Below the pieces are notes generated by a model. That model made no database searches, was not told the origin of the DNA, and saw only the letters and a program-made list of their open reading frames with translations. Positions 9,362 through 17,601 of a stretch of DNA of 64,000 nt are shown here, piece after piece (the first letter of the stretch is position 1; every line of letters begins with the position of its first letter). This DNA comes from Bacillota bacterium (lineage in GTDB: Bacteria > Bacillota_I > Bacilli_A > Izemoplasmatales > UBA1188): NCBI GenBank assembly GCA_023410715.1, contig JAEYPN010000030.1, forward strand, positions 62,001 to 126,000. Reading direction: 5' to 3'. The position numbers and the translations under genes were made by a program.

Positions 9362-10690
9362 ATGAAAGGATTTAACAAGAAATTATTAGTTGCATCATTT
9401 ACATTATTATTTGCAGTTGTTGCAACAGTTGCATCAACATTTGCATGGTTCACAATGAATACAACATCAAGTGTATCTCAATTTGACTTGCAAGTGACAG
9501 CCGGCGAAGGTATGATGATATCTTTAAACGGTCAAGAAGGTACTTATAAGAGTACAATTACAAGAGAAGAAATTCTAGCTTTCTTATTAAAAGGAACTGA
9601 TAACTCTGGATGGTTAGTTGATACTAACAGTAAAAGAACAAGACTATTAGACCCAATTACATCAGTTAATGGAACGACTTTCTTAAACTTAAAAGGATTA
9701 GTAACTGGTACTAATAATGTTTTTGATAACTTAACATTCTACTTTAGAAGCCAAAATAAACTTGATGTTAGACTTCAAACAGCATCTGTTACAGGTCCAA
9801 ACGCTGTACTAGATCTTGAAGTTAAAAAAACTGACAAAGTTGGTATTTGGGCAGATAATAATACTTTTAAATCTGATATTTTTGATTATTCAGAAAAAGA
9901 AGATCCTGAACTAGAAAACTTAAGATTAACTACTACTTTAGCTAACGCTATTAGATATTCATTTGAACAAAAATCAGGTTCAGATGCAAACACTACTAAA
10001 GTTAATGTATTTGATCTTAACTCACAAAAAGGTTTTGGTGGAAGAGACGTTTTAGTTTATAAGTCAGGAACAGATAAACAAGATGTTTATGATTATTTAG
10101 TTGAAAACAACTTAGCTTATGCATACTTAAATAAAGTTTCTCCAGAAGATTTATATGAAAATGGTACAACTATTAACTTTGGTGCAATTAAAAATACTGA
10201 TCAAATTTTCTTACCTACTGAAGATGTAACATACAATTTATATAATGAAGTTAAGTATGGAGAAATCTATCAAGAACAATTAGATAGAATAACTAATGCT
10301 CAAAATGCGATTAACTTACTAAACAAAGAAGGAGAACTTACTCCAGCTGAACAAGGAACATTAGCTGCAATTATTGATTATTTTAAAAATGATGGTATTA
10401 CAAGCGATAGTACAGTTTCTGCTTATGAAGCTATTATAAATACTGCCAATATAGCAATTAATGGCCTTTCTGATAATGATAAGAAAGTATTAACAACACA
10501 TTATTCTTATCCAACACTTCTTACTTTAAGTGATACAGCAGATGGTAATGGATGGTATACAGGTTCAATTCAATTAAGAGTTTGGTGCGAAGGTTGGGAC
10601 GCTGACTGCTTTGACGTATTATTTGAAGAAAAAGTATATATTAATTTTACATTCGTAGGTACTAAAATAGAAAGTGCACCTGCAATCTAA
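9362..10690 (+). CDS. TasA-like surface fibre candidate, major subunit
   Basis: A 442-residue protein with a strong ribosome site (aaggagaaga). The N-terminus is basic, with a hydrophobic segment (about 8-27) ending in S-T-F-A-W-F-T (25-31), a SipW-type signal. The mature part is rich in Asn, Thr, Asp and Val and has an inserted helical stretch (about 300-370, E-Q-L-D-R-I-T-N-A-Q and following). It ends with the conserved W-x-E-G-W-D-x-D-C motif and a final beta strand. Its codon use is noticeably clean (preferred codons), as for a highly expressed structural protein. A strong terminator follows. I infer a main fibre or matrix subunit under c-di-GMP control; assignment to the TasA family is by signal type, not by full homology. 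Confidence 0.65.
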   Translation: MKGFNKKLLVASFTLLFAVVATVASTFAWFTMNTTSSVSQFDLQVTAGEGMMISLNGQEGTYKSTITREEILAFLLKGTDNSGWLVDTNSKRTRLLDPITSVNGTTFLNLKGLVTGTNNVFDNLTFYFRSQNKLDVRLQTASVTGPNAVLDLEVKKTDKVGIWADNNTFKSDIFDYSEKEDPELENLRLTTTLANAIRYSFEQKSGSDANTTKVNVFDLNSQKGFGGRDVLVYKSGTDKQDVYDYLVENNLAYAYLNKVSPEDLYENGTTINFGAIKNTDQIFLPTEDVTYNLYNEVKYGEIYQEQLDRITNAQNAINLLNKEGELTPAEQGTLAAIIDYFKNDGITSDSTVSAYEAIINTANIAINGLSDNDKKVLTTHYSYPTLLTLSDTADGNGWYTGSIQLRVWCEGWDADCFDVLFEEKVYINFTFVGTKIESAPAI

Positions 10691-10727
10691 CATTTTAATA
10701 TAATTTTTAATAACTAAATATTTATAT

Positions 10728-10757
10728 AAGACCACAAAGTTTTTTGTGGTCTTATTT
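10728..10757 (+). terminator. Intrinsic terminator after the TasA-like operon
   Basis: AAGACCACAAA (10728-10738) pairs with TTTGTGGTCTT (10743-10753), followed by ATTTT. It ends the riboswitch-controlled transcript of the two TasA-like genes. Confidence 0.85.
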
Positions 10758-10765
10758 TAGAAATA

Positions 10766-10774
10766 TGGTATAAT
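10766..10774 (+). promoter_or_regulatory. Extended -10 promoter for the second signal peptidase / AAA+ operon
   Basis: TGGTATAAT at 10766-10774 is a TGn-extended -10 box. No good -35 is visible. It lies just after the terminator and about 35 bp before the next gene, which therefore starts a separate transcription unit. Confidence 0.6.
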
Positions 10775-10808
10775 TTATACATATATATCAAAATTTAGCA
10801 AAGGTTGT

Positions 10809-11534
10809 GTGAATAAAATGGAGAATGTTACTAATAAACCAAAAGGCAAGAAAATATTTAGCATAATTTTTAATGTAATCTTTTATATTATTATTGTGTT
10901 AATAATTGTTTTTGCATTTCTAAGTGTCGTTCAGAAAAAAAATAACGGAATATCCTTTGTTTTTGGTTATTCACCAGTTCGGGTTTTAACAAAATCCATG
11001 GTTGGAGAAAATGAAGATTCATTTAATAAAAATGATGTAATAATTGTAAAGAAGTTTACTGATTCTGATGAAATTATAGTTGGTAAGACAATTATTACTT
11101 TTTATGCTAATATAAATGGGATTACTGCTCCGAATTCACATAGAGTCATAGATATGCTTGTCATTGATGGGAAAATATGCTATCAGACAAAAGGTGATAA
11201 TAATCCAGAACCTGACCGTCTTCTTGTGAACGAAGAAGATATAATTGGTATCTATGTAAATAAGATTGAAAAAGTTGGTTATCCAATCGAAAAGTTACAA
11301 ACAAAAACAGGATTTTTACTTTCAGTTGTCTTACCTTCTGTTTTGTTTTTAATTTATCAAATGTTTGTTTTTGGTAAAATTGTTATAGATTCTAAGGTAG
11401 AAAAAGAAAAAGCTATACTTGAAGAACAAAAAATTCAAAATGAAATTAAAGAGAAAGAAGCTTTAGAATTAAAGAAGAGATTAGAGGAATTAGAAAAAAA
11501 ATTAGCTGCAAGTGACTATGCAAAAGATAAGTAA
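10809..11534 (+). CDS. Signal peptidase I (ER/SipW type) with C-terminal coiled coil
   Basis: About 241 residues from GTG 10809; ATG 10818 is an equally possible start (aaagg at 10800-10804). It has a membrane segment (about 16-41), the catalytic serine in L-T-K-S63-M, the histidine in N-S-H-R-V, the acidic box K-G-D-N-N-P-E-P-D, and a second membrane segment near 170-190. The histidine marks the SipW class. Unusually, a ~48-residue charged coiled coil (E-K-E-K-A-I-L-E-E-Q ... L-E-K-K-L) is attached at the cytoplasmic end, perhaps to bind the AAA+ protein or its coiled-coil partner encoded next. That contact is inference. Confidence 0.8.
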   Translation: MNKMENVTNKPKGKKIFSIIFNVIFYIIIVLIIVFAFLSVVQKKNNGISFVFGYSPVRVLTKSMVGENEDSFNKNDVIIVKKFTDSDEIIVGKTIITFYANINGITAPNSHRVIDMLVIDGKICYQTKGDNNPEPDRLLVNEEDIIGIYVNKIEKVGYPIEKLQTKTGFLLSVVLPSVLFLIYQMFVFGKIVIDSKVEKEKAILEEQKIQNEIKEKEALELKKRLEELEKKLAASDYAKDK

Positions 11535-11545
11535 GAGGTGGGTTT

Positions 11546-13090
11546 ATGAGTGCTTTTTCAAAATACTACATTGATTTTTTACTCGAATTTATCAGAGATG
11601 TAAAAAACTTTTTTGTTGATTTGTTTTTAGTCTTCTGGCAAATAATCTTAAATATTGTTGATTACTTTGATATGATGATTGATCAATCAAGTGATTTTGG
11701 CATTGTTGGTTGGTTATTTGCTGTAATTATTACACTCATTAATTTAGCTTTAGCTGTATTTATAGGAATCAGATTATGGCAATTTTTACGTCGATATTTT
11801 ATCTTTAGAAAAAGGCAATTAGAAAAAGAAGAGTTGCTTGAAGAAGTGGCAATGCTTAATGAGCAAGTTGCTAATTTAGTTGATGAAAAGAATAATATTA
11901 TGAATTTAAAACTTTCTGCTTTAAGTGCTAAAGGTTTTGATATTAGTAAAATTAACCAAGGTTCTGGAACTGCTGAAAATAATGCAAGCGAAAAATCTGC
12001 TAATTCTCGGTTTATAAAGTTAACTATAGTCGATGAAATTTATCGTAATAAGAATACCAAAATTACAATGGGTCAAGATGACGCTATTGGTTTAACTGAA
12101 CTTGTTGAACGATTTGTTAACTTCTCTGCAAGTCAACTTAAACTTTACTATACGAAAAAAACAATCTCAGTATTTTTTGCAGGCTTAGCTACATCGAAGA
12201 TTATGATCCTTGAAGGTATATCTGGTACAGGTAAAACCTCGCTACCTTATGCCATGGGTAAATTTTTTAAAACGCAAACACAAATTATTTCAGTTCAGCC
12301 ATCGTGGCGTGACCGTGCTGAAATTTTAGGATATCTAAATGAGTTTACTAAGAGATTTGTTGAAACTGACTTCTTAAAATGTGTTTATGAAGTTACTTAT
12401 CGTGAAGATATTAACTTTATAATTTTAGATGAGATGAACTTAGCACGTATTGAGTATTATTTCGCTGACTTTTTATCAATGATGGAAATGCCAGATATTT
12501 CTGAATGGAAAATAGACTTAGTTCCAAGTTCACTTGCATCAGACCCTGTTAATTTAATTGAAGGAAAGTTACTCGTTCCTCAAAATGTCTGGTTTATTGG
12601 AACAGCAAATAAGGATGACTCAACATTCACAATTACCGATAAGGTTTATGACCGTGCGACAACACTAGAATTTAGATCTAAGGGTGAATATTTTGATGCG
12701 CCATATACGGAAAATCTTAATATGAGTTATGATTACTTAAATGAACTATTCCAACAAGCGTTAGATAAGATTCATGTTTCACCACTTGTGACAGATAATT
12801 TAAATAAACTTGATCAATTTATTCAACAAAAATTTAAACTGGCATTTGGTAATCGTATTTTAAAACAAATTAATACCTTTATTCCAGTTTACGTTGCTTG
12901 CGGTGGAAATGAAGTAGATGGGTTAGACTATTTATTTGCTCATAAAATACTTAGAAAGTTTGAAAGCTTAAACATTGGTTTTATGACTGATGAGGTTAAT
13001 CAATTAATTTTATTAATTCAAAAATTATTTGGAAAAAATAAATTTACTGAATCAATTCAGTATTTACAATCATTAATGAAAATGATGTAA
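11546..13090 (+). CDS. Membrane-anchored McrB-like AAA+ ATPase
   Basis: A 514-residue protein. The N-terminus has an amphipathic/hydrophobic stretch and a clear membrane helix (about 55-78), then a short coiled coil (about 85-120). The AAA+ domain has Walker A G-I-S-G-T-G-K-T (~224-231) and Walker B I-I-L-D-E-M-N-L-A (~293-301); the D-E-M-N signature is typical of McrB/MoxR-like ATPases. A sensor-1-like G-T-A-N-K-D follows. It lacks a recognisable DNA-binding domain and is tied to the membrane, so it does not look like a restriction GTPase. It is co-directional and tightly spaced with two signal peptidases and a secreted protein, suggesting a role in assembling or remodelling exported proteins. 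That function is inference. Confidence 0.75.
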   Translation: MSAFSKYYIDFLLEFIRDVKNFFVDLFLVFWQIILNIVDYFDMMIDQSSDFGIVGWLFAVIITLINLALAVFIGIRLWQFLRRYFIFRKRQLEKEELLEEVAMLNEQVANLVDEKNNIMNLKLSALSAKGFDISKINQGSGTAENNASEKSANSRFIKLTIVDEIYRNKNTKITMGQDDAIGLTELVERFVNFSASQLKLYYTKKTISVFFAGLATSKIMILEGISGTGKTSLPYAMGKFFKTQTQIISVQPSWRDRAEILGYLNEFTKRFVETDFLKCVYEVTYREDINFIILDEMNLARIEYYFADFLSMMEMPDISEWKIDLVPSSLASDPVNLIEGKLLVPQNVWFIGTANKDDSTFTITDKVYDRATTLEFRSKGEYFDAPYTENLNMSYDYLNELFQQALDKIHVSPLVTDNLNKLDQFIQQKFKLAFGNRILKQINTFIPVYVACGGNEVDGLDYLFAHKILRKFESLNIGFMTDEVNQLILLIQKLFGKNKFTESIQYLQSLMKMM

Positions 13091-13106
13091 GATTGCAGGT
13101 GAAAAA

Positions 13107-14837
13107 ATGGGGAAAAGTAGTTTAGAAAAAATATATACAAGTATTGATGCTAGCTTAAATAAAAATCTTAATAGTGATGCCCCATTTTCTTTGGCATTTT
13201 CTACAGCTCTTGAAACCGGTAAAAATGAAATTAATCAGAAACAAACTGAAGAAACAAAAGTTTTTGATACTAGCTGGATTGATGCGATTGATGAAGCCTT
13301 ACCACATATTGAAAAAATCATTTTAAATCCTCGTAAATTTATCAAAGAAATTGATGAAATAGTACCTGTTGAGCTTGCAAAAAAGACAAACAAAGATTCT
13401 GTCCGTCATTTAGCTCAACACACGCAGTTTATTAGATCAATTGAAGATGAAAATGTTACGCCTAATAAGATTTTAACAACTTATAAAGATGAAAATTTAG
13501 CAATTTATGAAAATCGTTTTATTAAGACACTAATTGATAAACTTAATATATTTGTTGAAAGAAGATATGAAGCGTTAATTCAAAACCAGGAATCATTTAT
13601 TAAGAATGATTTAAAATTAAAATCGGATTTTAATTACTTATCATCTTTTATTAATGTTGAATTAATTGTTAATCTCAAAGAAGATTTAAAGGATTCAGAA
13701 TTAGGTAAAAAAAATAAAGCAATTATTGAGCGTGCTTTCAAAGTAAAAGATTATGTGAGAAAGCTTAAAGGCTCACGCTTTATGCAAGAGCTTGAAGGTG
13801 CAAAAAAAGTTACACCACCAATTATGAAAACAAATATCATAATGAAACAGCCAGATTATAGAGCAGCTTATAAACTTTGGACCCAAATTGAATCATATTC
13901 AGTTTTAGGATACGATATTGATATTAAAGAAAAAGATTTACCGATTGATGATGAATATTTAGATGATATCTATCATTTAATTGAGTTATCAGCGTTAACC
14001 TTGATTTATAATCAACAAACAAGAACAACAGATTATGACGAGATACCAGCAAATAATAAAAAATTGAAAAGGCCAAAAAATGGTCAATGGTATAGTGATC
14101 AGATTGATTTTGTTAATGGCGAAATAAAACTTGAAGATAACGAAATTAATGAATATTATTATCAAAAATCAAAAAATAATGTTAGAACTAAATTATCAAC
14201 ATTAGTAAGAAGTGGCTATTCATATGAGGATGCTTTTCGTAATGTAATTAAACAAATGATGAACATTAATAATGTAATTATCAATAATGGGCTTTTAAAT
14301 GCCGATTTTAATCATGTTTTAGATGAAGAAGAAGATAATCTAGATGATAATAAATTTATGGATATTGACGTTGATATTAATAAGGAAACATTAGAGAAAA
14401 AATTAGAAATACTAGAACGTCAAACCAAATTACTTCTTATTGCTGAAGAGTTAAAAAGAAATGATTTAGAAACATTAGATAGACAACTGGAGAACTTAAA
14501 TAAACAAAAATTTGCAATTAACTGTGAATTGAGTAATCGAGAATTAAATGATCAAATTGCTAATGAAATTTTATTAGAAGAAAGTTTCCAAAATGAAAGA
14601 ATTAGAAGAATTAAACCTCGCGAGCGGGATATCACGAAACATTTAGAGTTGTTAAAGAAAGTTCAGGATGCTGGCTTGGCCCGTCAAAAACGACTTGAAG
14701 CGGAAAAATTACATGAAAAAGAGCGCTTTGAAAAATTAAAACTTTTAGAACAGCAAAAAAAAGCAGAGCAGAAAGAAAAAAACAAGGAAAAGAAAGCTCA
14801 TCTTAAAGAAAAAAATAAGAATAAAGGGAAAAAGTAA
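13107..14837 (+). CDS. DUF2357/McrC-like coiled-coil partner of the AAA+ ATPase
   Basis: A 576-residue, largely helical, charged cytoplasmic protein, 16 bp after the AAA+ gene. The N-terminal half contains an E-N-L-A-I-Y-E-N-R-F-I-K stretch resembling DUF2357 proteins, which are commonly encoded beside McrB-like ATPases. I see no convincing PD-(D/E)xK nuclease motif. The last ~190 residues are a long coiled coil ending in a very Lys/Glu-rich tail (about 520-576). It probably forms a complex with the ATPase. The DUF2357 call rests on one motif plus context and is moderate; the biochemical role is unknown. Confidence 0.5.
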   Translation: MGKSSLEKIYTSIDASLNKNLNSDAPFSLAFSTALETGKNEINQKQTEETKVFDTSWIDAIDEALPHIEKIILNPRKFIKEIDEIVPVELAKKTNKDSVRHLAQHTQFIRSIEDENVTPNKILTTYKDENLAIYENRFIKTLIDKLNIFVERRYEALIQNQESFIKNDLKLKSDFNYLSSFINVELIVNLKEDLKDSELGKKNKAIIERAFKVKDYVRKLKGSRFMQELEGAKKVTPPIMKTNIIMKQPDYRAAYKLWTQIESYSVLGYDIDIKEKDLPIDDEYLDDIYHLIELSALTLIYNQQTRTTDYDEIPANNKKLKRPKNGQWYSDQIDFVNGEIKLEDNEINEYYYQKSKNNVRTKLSTLVRSGYSYEDAFRNVIKQMMNINNVIINNGLLNADFNHVLDEEEDNLDDNKFMDIDVDINKETLEKKLEILERQTKLLLIAEELKRNDLETLDRQLENLNKQKFAINCELSNRELNDQIANEILLEESFQNERIRRIKPRERDITKHLELLKKVQDAGLARQKRLEAEKLHEKERFEKLKLLEQQKKAEQKEKNKEKKAHLKEKNKNKGKK

Positions 14838-14857
14838 TAAAAACAGGAGGTGGTAAC

Positions 14858-15508
14858 GTGAAAAATCTAGGTATTTATCGAAGACTTATATTAGGCGTTA
14901 TCACTATATTTTTTGCTATTTTAGCGATTATTGGCGGAACATATGCTTGGTACACAGAAAGTGTAAGAGCGAATGTTGAGGACTTAGTTTTACAGGTAAG
15001 TGGAAGAGAAGCCATAGTTAAAATATATTTAGGTCAAGATAGTAATCGTGATGGAATACTTGATTTAGGCGTAGATAATTTGCCAATTTATACAGAAATA
15101 GTAAATGCAATATATTTTAATTATGATGAGAATGGTGGAAATTTAGAGCCTGGGAATGTCTTTACCTTTAGAATTGTTGTTAAAAATGCTGATGATTTAA
15201 TGAATATTAGAATAACTGATATTATTGAATTTAATTCTAATTATAATAATTCCAACGAAATAAAAAAAGCAATGCTTCTTAATTATATTAATAATTATCA
15301 AGAAGATTTATTTGACGTAAGTAATTTATCACTTGAAGATTTTATGAATATAAATAATGGATTTTTTGTTAAAGATTTAGATACTAATCCAATGATGGAA
15401 TATATATTTGATTTTACTTTGACTTTTGATGGAGATGTAAGCGGAAATGAAGGTCAAGCAGGATACTTATCGATAAAAAAAATTCGGATAAATTTTAGTA
15501 AGGATTAA
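14858..15508 (+). CDS. Small TasA-like secreted protein with SipW-type signal
   Basis: A 216-residue protein with a GTG start at 14858 after a near-perfect aggaggtgg site (14846-14854). A basic N-terminus and hydrophobic segment (about 10-25) end in G-G-T-Y-A-W-Y-T (26-33), the closest match in the window to the TasA-type G-G-T-W-A-A-F signal. The mature protein is acidic and Asn-rich with predicted beta strands and no cysteine. The gene lies 20 bp after the AAA+ partner and 2 bp before the third signal peptidase, so it is probably that enzyme's substrate. A minor fibre subunit or anchor is the likeliest role. Confidence 0.6.
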   Translation: MKNLGIYRRLILGVITIFFAILAIIGGTYAWYTESVRANVEDLVLQVSGREAIVKIYLGQDSNRDGILDLGVDNLPIYTEIVNAIYFNYDENGGNLEPGNVFTFRIVVKNADDLMNIRITDIIEFNSNYNNSNEIKKAMLLNYINNYQEDLFDVSNLSLEDFMNINNGFFVKDLDTNPMMEYIFDFTLTFDGDVSGNEGQAGYLSIKKIRINFSKD

Positions 15509-15510
15509 AT

Positions 15511-16071
15511 ATGAAAAAGACAATCTATATCATCACAACAGCACTTACATATTTGTTTATAGTTTTGGCTGGATTAGTTATTATATCTTTTTCAGTAAGT
15601 ATAATTAAAAAAGAACGTCCAAATTTATTTGGTGTTTACTTATTTCACGTTGAAACGCCTTCAATGCAAGGAACTATTGATAAAGGCGATGTTATTATTG
15701 TAATTAGAAAGAAAAAATACCATAAAGATGAAATTATTACTTTTGAATCTATTAATTACTTTCCTGAATTAAAAGGTTATCCTATAACTCATAGAATAGT
15801 AGATGAGGTTGGAAAAGATAAATTATATCAGACCAAAGGTGATAATAATGAGGCTAATGATGATTTTAGAGTTAAAAAAGAGGATATCATTGGTAAATAT
15901 GTATATAAAACATATTTAATTACTGCTTTATATAAACTGTTTGCTTATAAAGATGTCTCATATATTTATGGACCAATTATTATATGTTTTATAATTATTG
16001 GTATTATATCTATCAAGGAAATAATTAAGTATCAAGTAAAAAAGAAATTAGATGAAACAAAGGCCAAATAA
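15511..16071 (+). CDS. Signal peptidase I, ER/SipW type (third copy)
   Basis: A 186-residue protein with a membrane segment (about 9-31), the serine in T-P-S51-M-Q-G, the histidine in I-T-H-R-I-V, the acidic box T-K-G-D-N-N-E-A-N-D-D, and a second membrane segment near 152-172. It is clearly homologous to the enzymes at 4095 and 10809 and shares the Ser-His dyad. It is the last gene of the unit starting near 10766, and a terminator overlaps its stop codon. Three paralogues, each beside a different substrate, suggest dedicated pairs. Confidence 0.85.
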   Translation: MKKTIYIITTALTYLFIVLAGLVIISFSVSIIKKERPNLFGVYLFHVETPSMQGTIDKGDVIIVIRKKKYHKDEIITFESINYFPELKGYPITHRIVDEVGKDKLYQTKGDNNEANDDFRVKKEDIIGKYVYKTYLITALYKLFAYKDVSYIYGPIIICFIIIGIISIKEIIKYQVKKKLDETKAK

Positions 16072-16081
16072 GGCCTTTTTA
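16059..16081 (+). terminator. Intrinsic terminator overlapping the end of the third signal peptidase gene
   Basis: AAAGGCC (16059-16065) pairs with GGCCTTT (16072-16078), followed by T residues. The upstream arm encodes the last codons of the gene. Confidence 0.8.
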
Positions 16082-16200
16082 TATTTATTACACATATAAA
16101 TAATTAAAAATATAATAAACTTAATCATTATTATAAAAAAAATGGTAAAATAAAATAGAACAATATTAATGATTATAAGTCGTATTTTATGGAGGAAGAC

Positions 16201-17376
16201 ATGAACGATTTAAATGAAAAAGCACTTATTGCCCACAAAATGTGGCAAGGTAAAATAGAAATGAAATCAAGGGTTGACTTAAGTATAAAAGATGAATTAG
16301 CAATAGCATATACCCCAGGGGTAGCCAGTCCTTGTTTAGAAATAGAAAAAGATATAAATAACAGTTATATTTATACCAGAAGATGGAATACCATCGCTGT
16401 CATTACTGATGGGACATCTGTTTTAGGACTTGGTGATATTGGCCCTGAAGCTGGTATGCCGGTTATGGAAGGAAAAGCACTATTATTTAAGACATTTGGT
16501 GATGTTGACGCTATTCCATTATGTTTGAAAACTAAAGATGTTGATGAAATTGTTAGAACTGTTTATTTGTTATCTGGATCTTTTGGTGGGATAAATCTAG
16601 AAGATATTTCCGCTCCACGTTGTTTTGAAATTGAAGAAAAACTTAAAAAAATTTGTGATATTCCCGTTTTTCATGATGATCAACATGGAACAGCAATCGT
16701 TGTTGGTGCAGCATTAATTAATGCTTTAAAAGTGGTTAAGAAAGATATGAAAGATATTAAATGCGTTATTAATGGAGCAGGAGCTGCTGGTGTTTCTATT
16801 GGTAAATTCTTAATGACTCTTGGCGTTAAAAACATTATTTTCTGTGATAAAGAAGGAGTTATTTATGATGGCAAACCTAATTTGAACTATGTTCATCAAG
16901 AATTAGCGAAAATATCAAATAAAGATAAAATAACAGGTAATCTTAAAGAAGCTTTAGTAAAGGCTGATGTGTTTATTGGTGTTTCAGCACCTAACGTTGT
17001 TACTAAAGAAATGGTTACATCTATGGCTAAAGATGCCATTTGTTTTCCTCTGGCAAATCCTGTTCCCGAAATATCCTATGATGATGCAAAAGAAGCTGGG
17101 GCAAAGATTATTGGCACGGGAAGTTCAAAATTTCCTAACCAAATTAATAATGTTTTAGTTTTTCCTGGACTATTTAGAGGAGTATTAGATGCAAGAGCGA
17201 GCGATATTAATGATGAAATAATGATATCTGCAGCTTATGCCATTGCATCAATGATCAATGATGAAGATTTAAACGAGCATAATATTATCCCTCCTGCTAC
17301 TTCAAAAGAGATTCATAAAAGAGTAGCTGAGGCAGTAAAAATAATGGCTATAAAAACAAAGGTTAGTAGAATATAA
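16201..17376 (+). CDS. Malic enzyme (oxaloacetate-decarboxylating malate dehydrogenase)
   Basis: A 391-residue short-form malic enzyme converting malate to pyruvate and CO2 with NAD(P)+. ATG 16201 is the start because ggagg lies just upstream; the ATG at 16189 overlaps that site. Family motifs are complete: Y-T-P-G-V-A-S, D-G-T-S-V-L-G-L-G-D-I-G-P-E-A-G, the metal-binding H-D-D-Q-H-G-T-A, and a Rossmann loop N-G-A-G-A-A-G-V-S-I-G. The length fits single-domain bacterial enzymes without the phosphotransacetylase tail. It stands alone between two terminators. Cofactor preference cannot be read from the sequence with confidence. Confidence 0.93.
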   Translation: MNDLNEKALIAHKMWQGKIEMKSRVDLSIKDELAIAYTPGVASPCLEIEKDINNSYIYTRRWNTIAVITDGTSVLGLGDIGPEAGMPVMEGKALLFKTFGDVDAIPLCLKTKDVDEIVRTVYLLSGSFGGINLEDISAPRCFEIEEKLKKICDIPVFHDDQHGTAIVVGAALINALKVVKKDMKDIKCVINGAGAAGVSIGKFLMTLGVKNIIFCDKEGVIYDGKPNLNYVHQELAKISNKDKITGNLKEALVKADVFIGVSAPNVVTKEMVTSMAKDAICFPLANPVPEISYDDAKEAGAKIIGTGSSKFPNQINNVLVFPGLFRGVLDARASDINDEIMISAAYAIASMINDEDLNEHNIIPPATSKEIHKRVAEAVKIMAIKTKVSRI

Positions 17377-17380
17377 AAAT

Positions 17381-17404
17381 CAAGTCTTTTATAGGCTTGT
17401 TTTT
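17381..17404 (+). terminator. Intrinsic terminator after malic enzyme
   Basis: CAAGTCT (17381-17387) pairs with AGGCTTG (17393-17399) including one G-T pair, followed by TTTTT. Confidence 0.75.
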
Positions 17405-17494
17405 AAATTGTGACAAATTAATTAGTTAAATTTATTACAATATTAATTATGATTAGGTATTTGTAAAATATTGTAGGAAAAAAGACCCCCTTAA

Positions 17495-17523
17495 TAGACA
17501 AAAATACTCGGGTATGCTATAAT
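17495..17523 (+). promoter_or_regulatory. Promoter of the peptidase-rRNA methyltransferase-engB operon
   Basis: -35 TAGACA (17495-17500), 17-nt spacer, and TGC-extended -10 TATAAT (17518-17523). It serves the run of genes from the M18 peptidase to engB. Confidence 0.75.
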
Positions 17524-17601
17524 TATATTGAGTTAAATTTTACCAAATTGTTAAAGATAATTTTGGATTATTTTAATAAACAACTTAAAGAAAGTAGTGG
17601 T

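Noticed and set aside
11546..14837. Reading the AAA+/DUF2357 pair as a McrBC restriction system
   Set aside because: The ATPase is membrane-anchored, lacks a DNA-binding N-terminus, and the partner shows no PD-(D/E)xK motif; neighbours are secretion genes, with no methyltransferase or defence genes.
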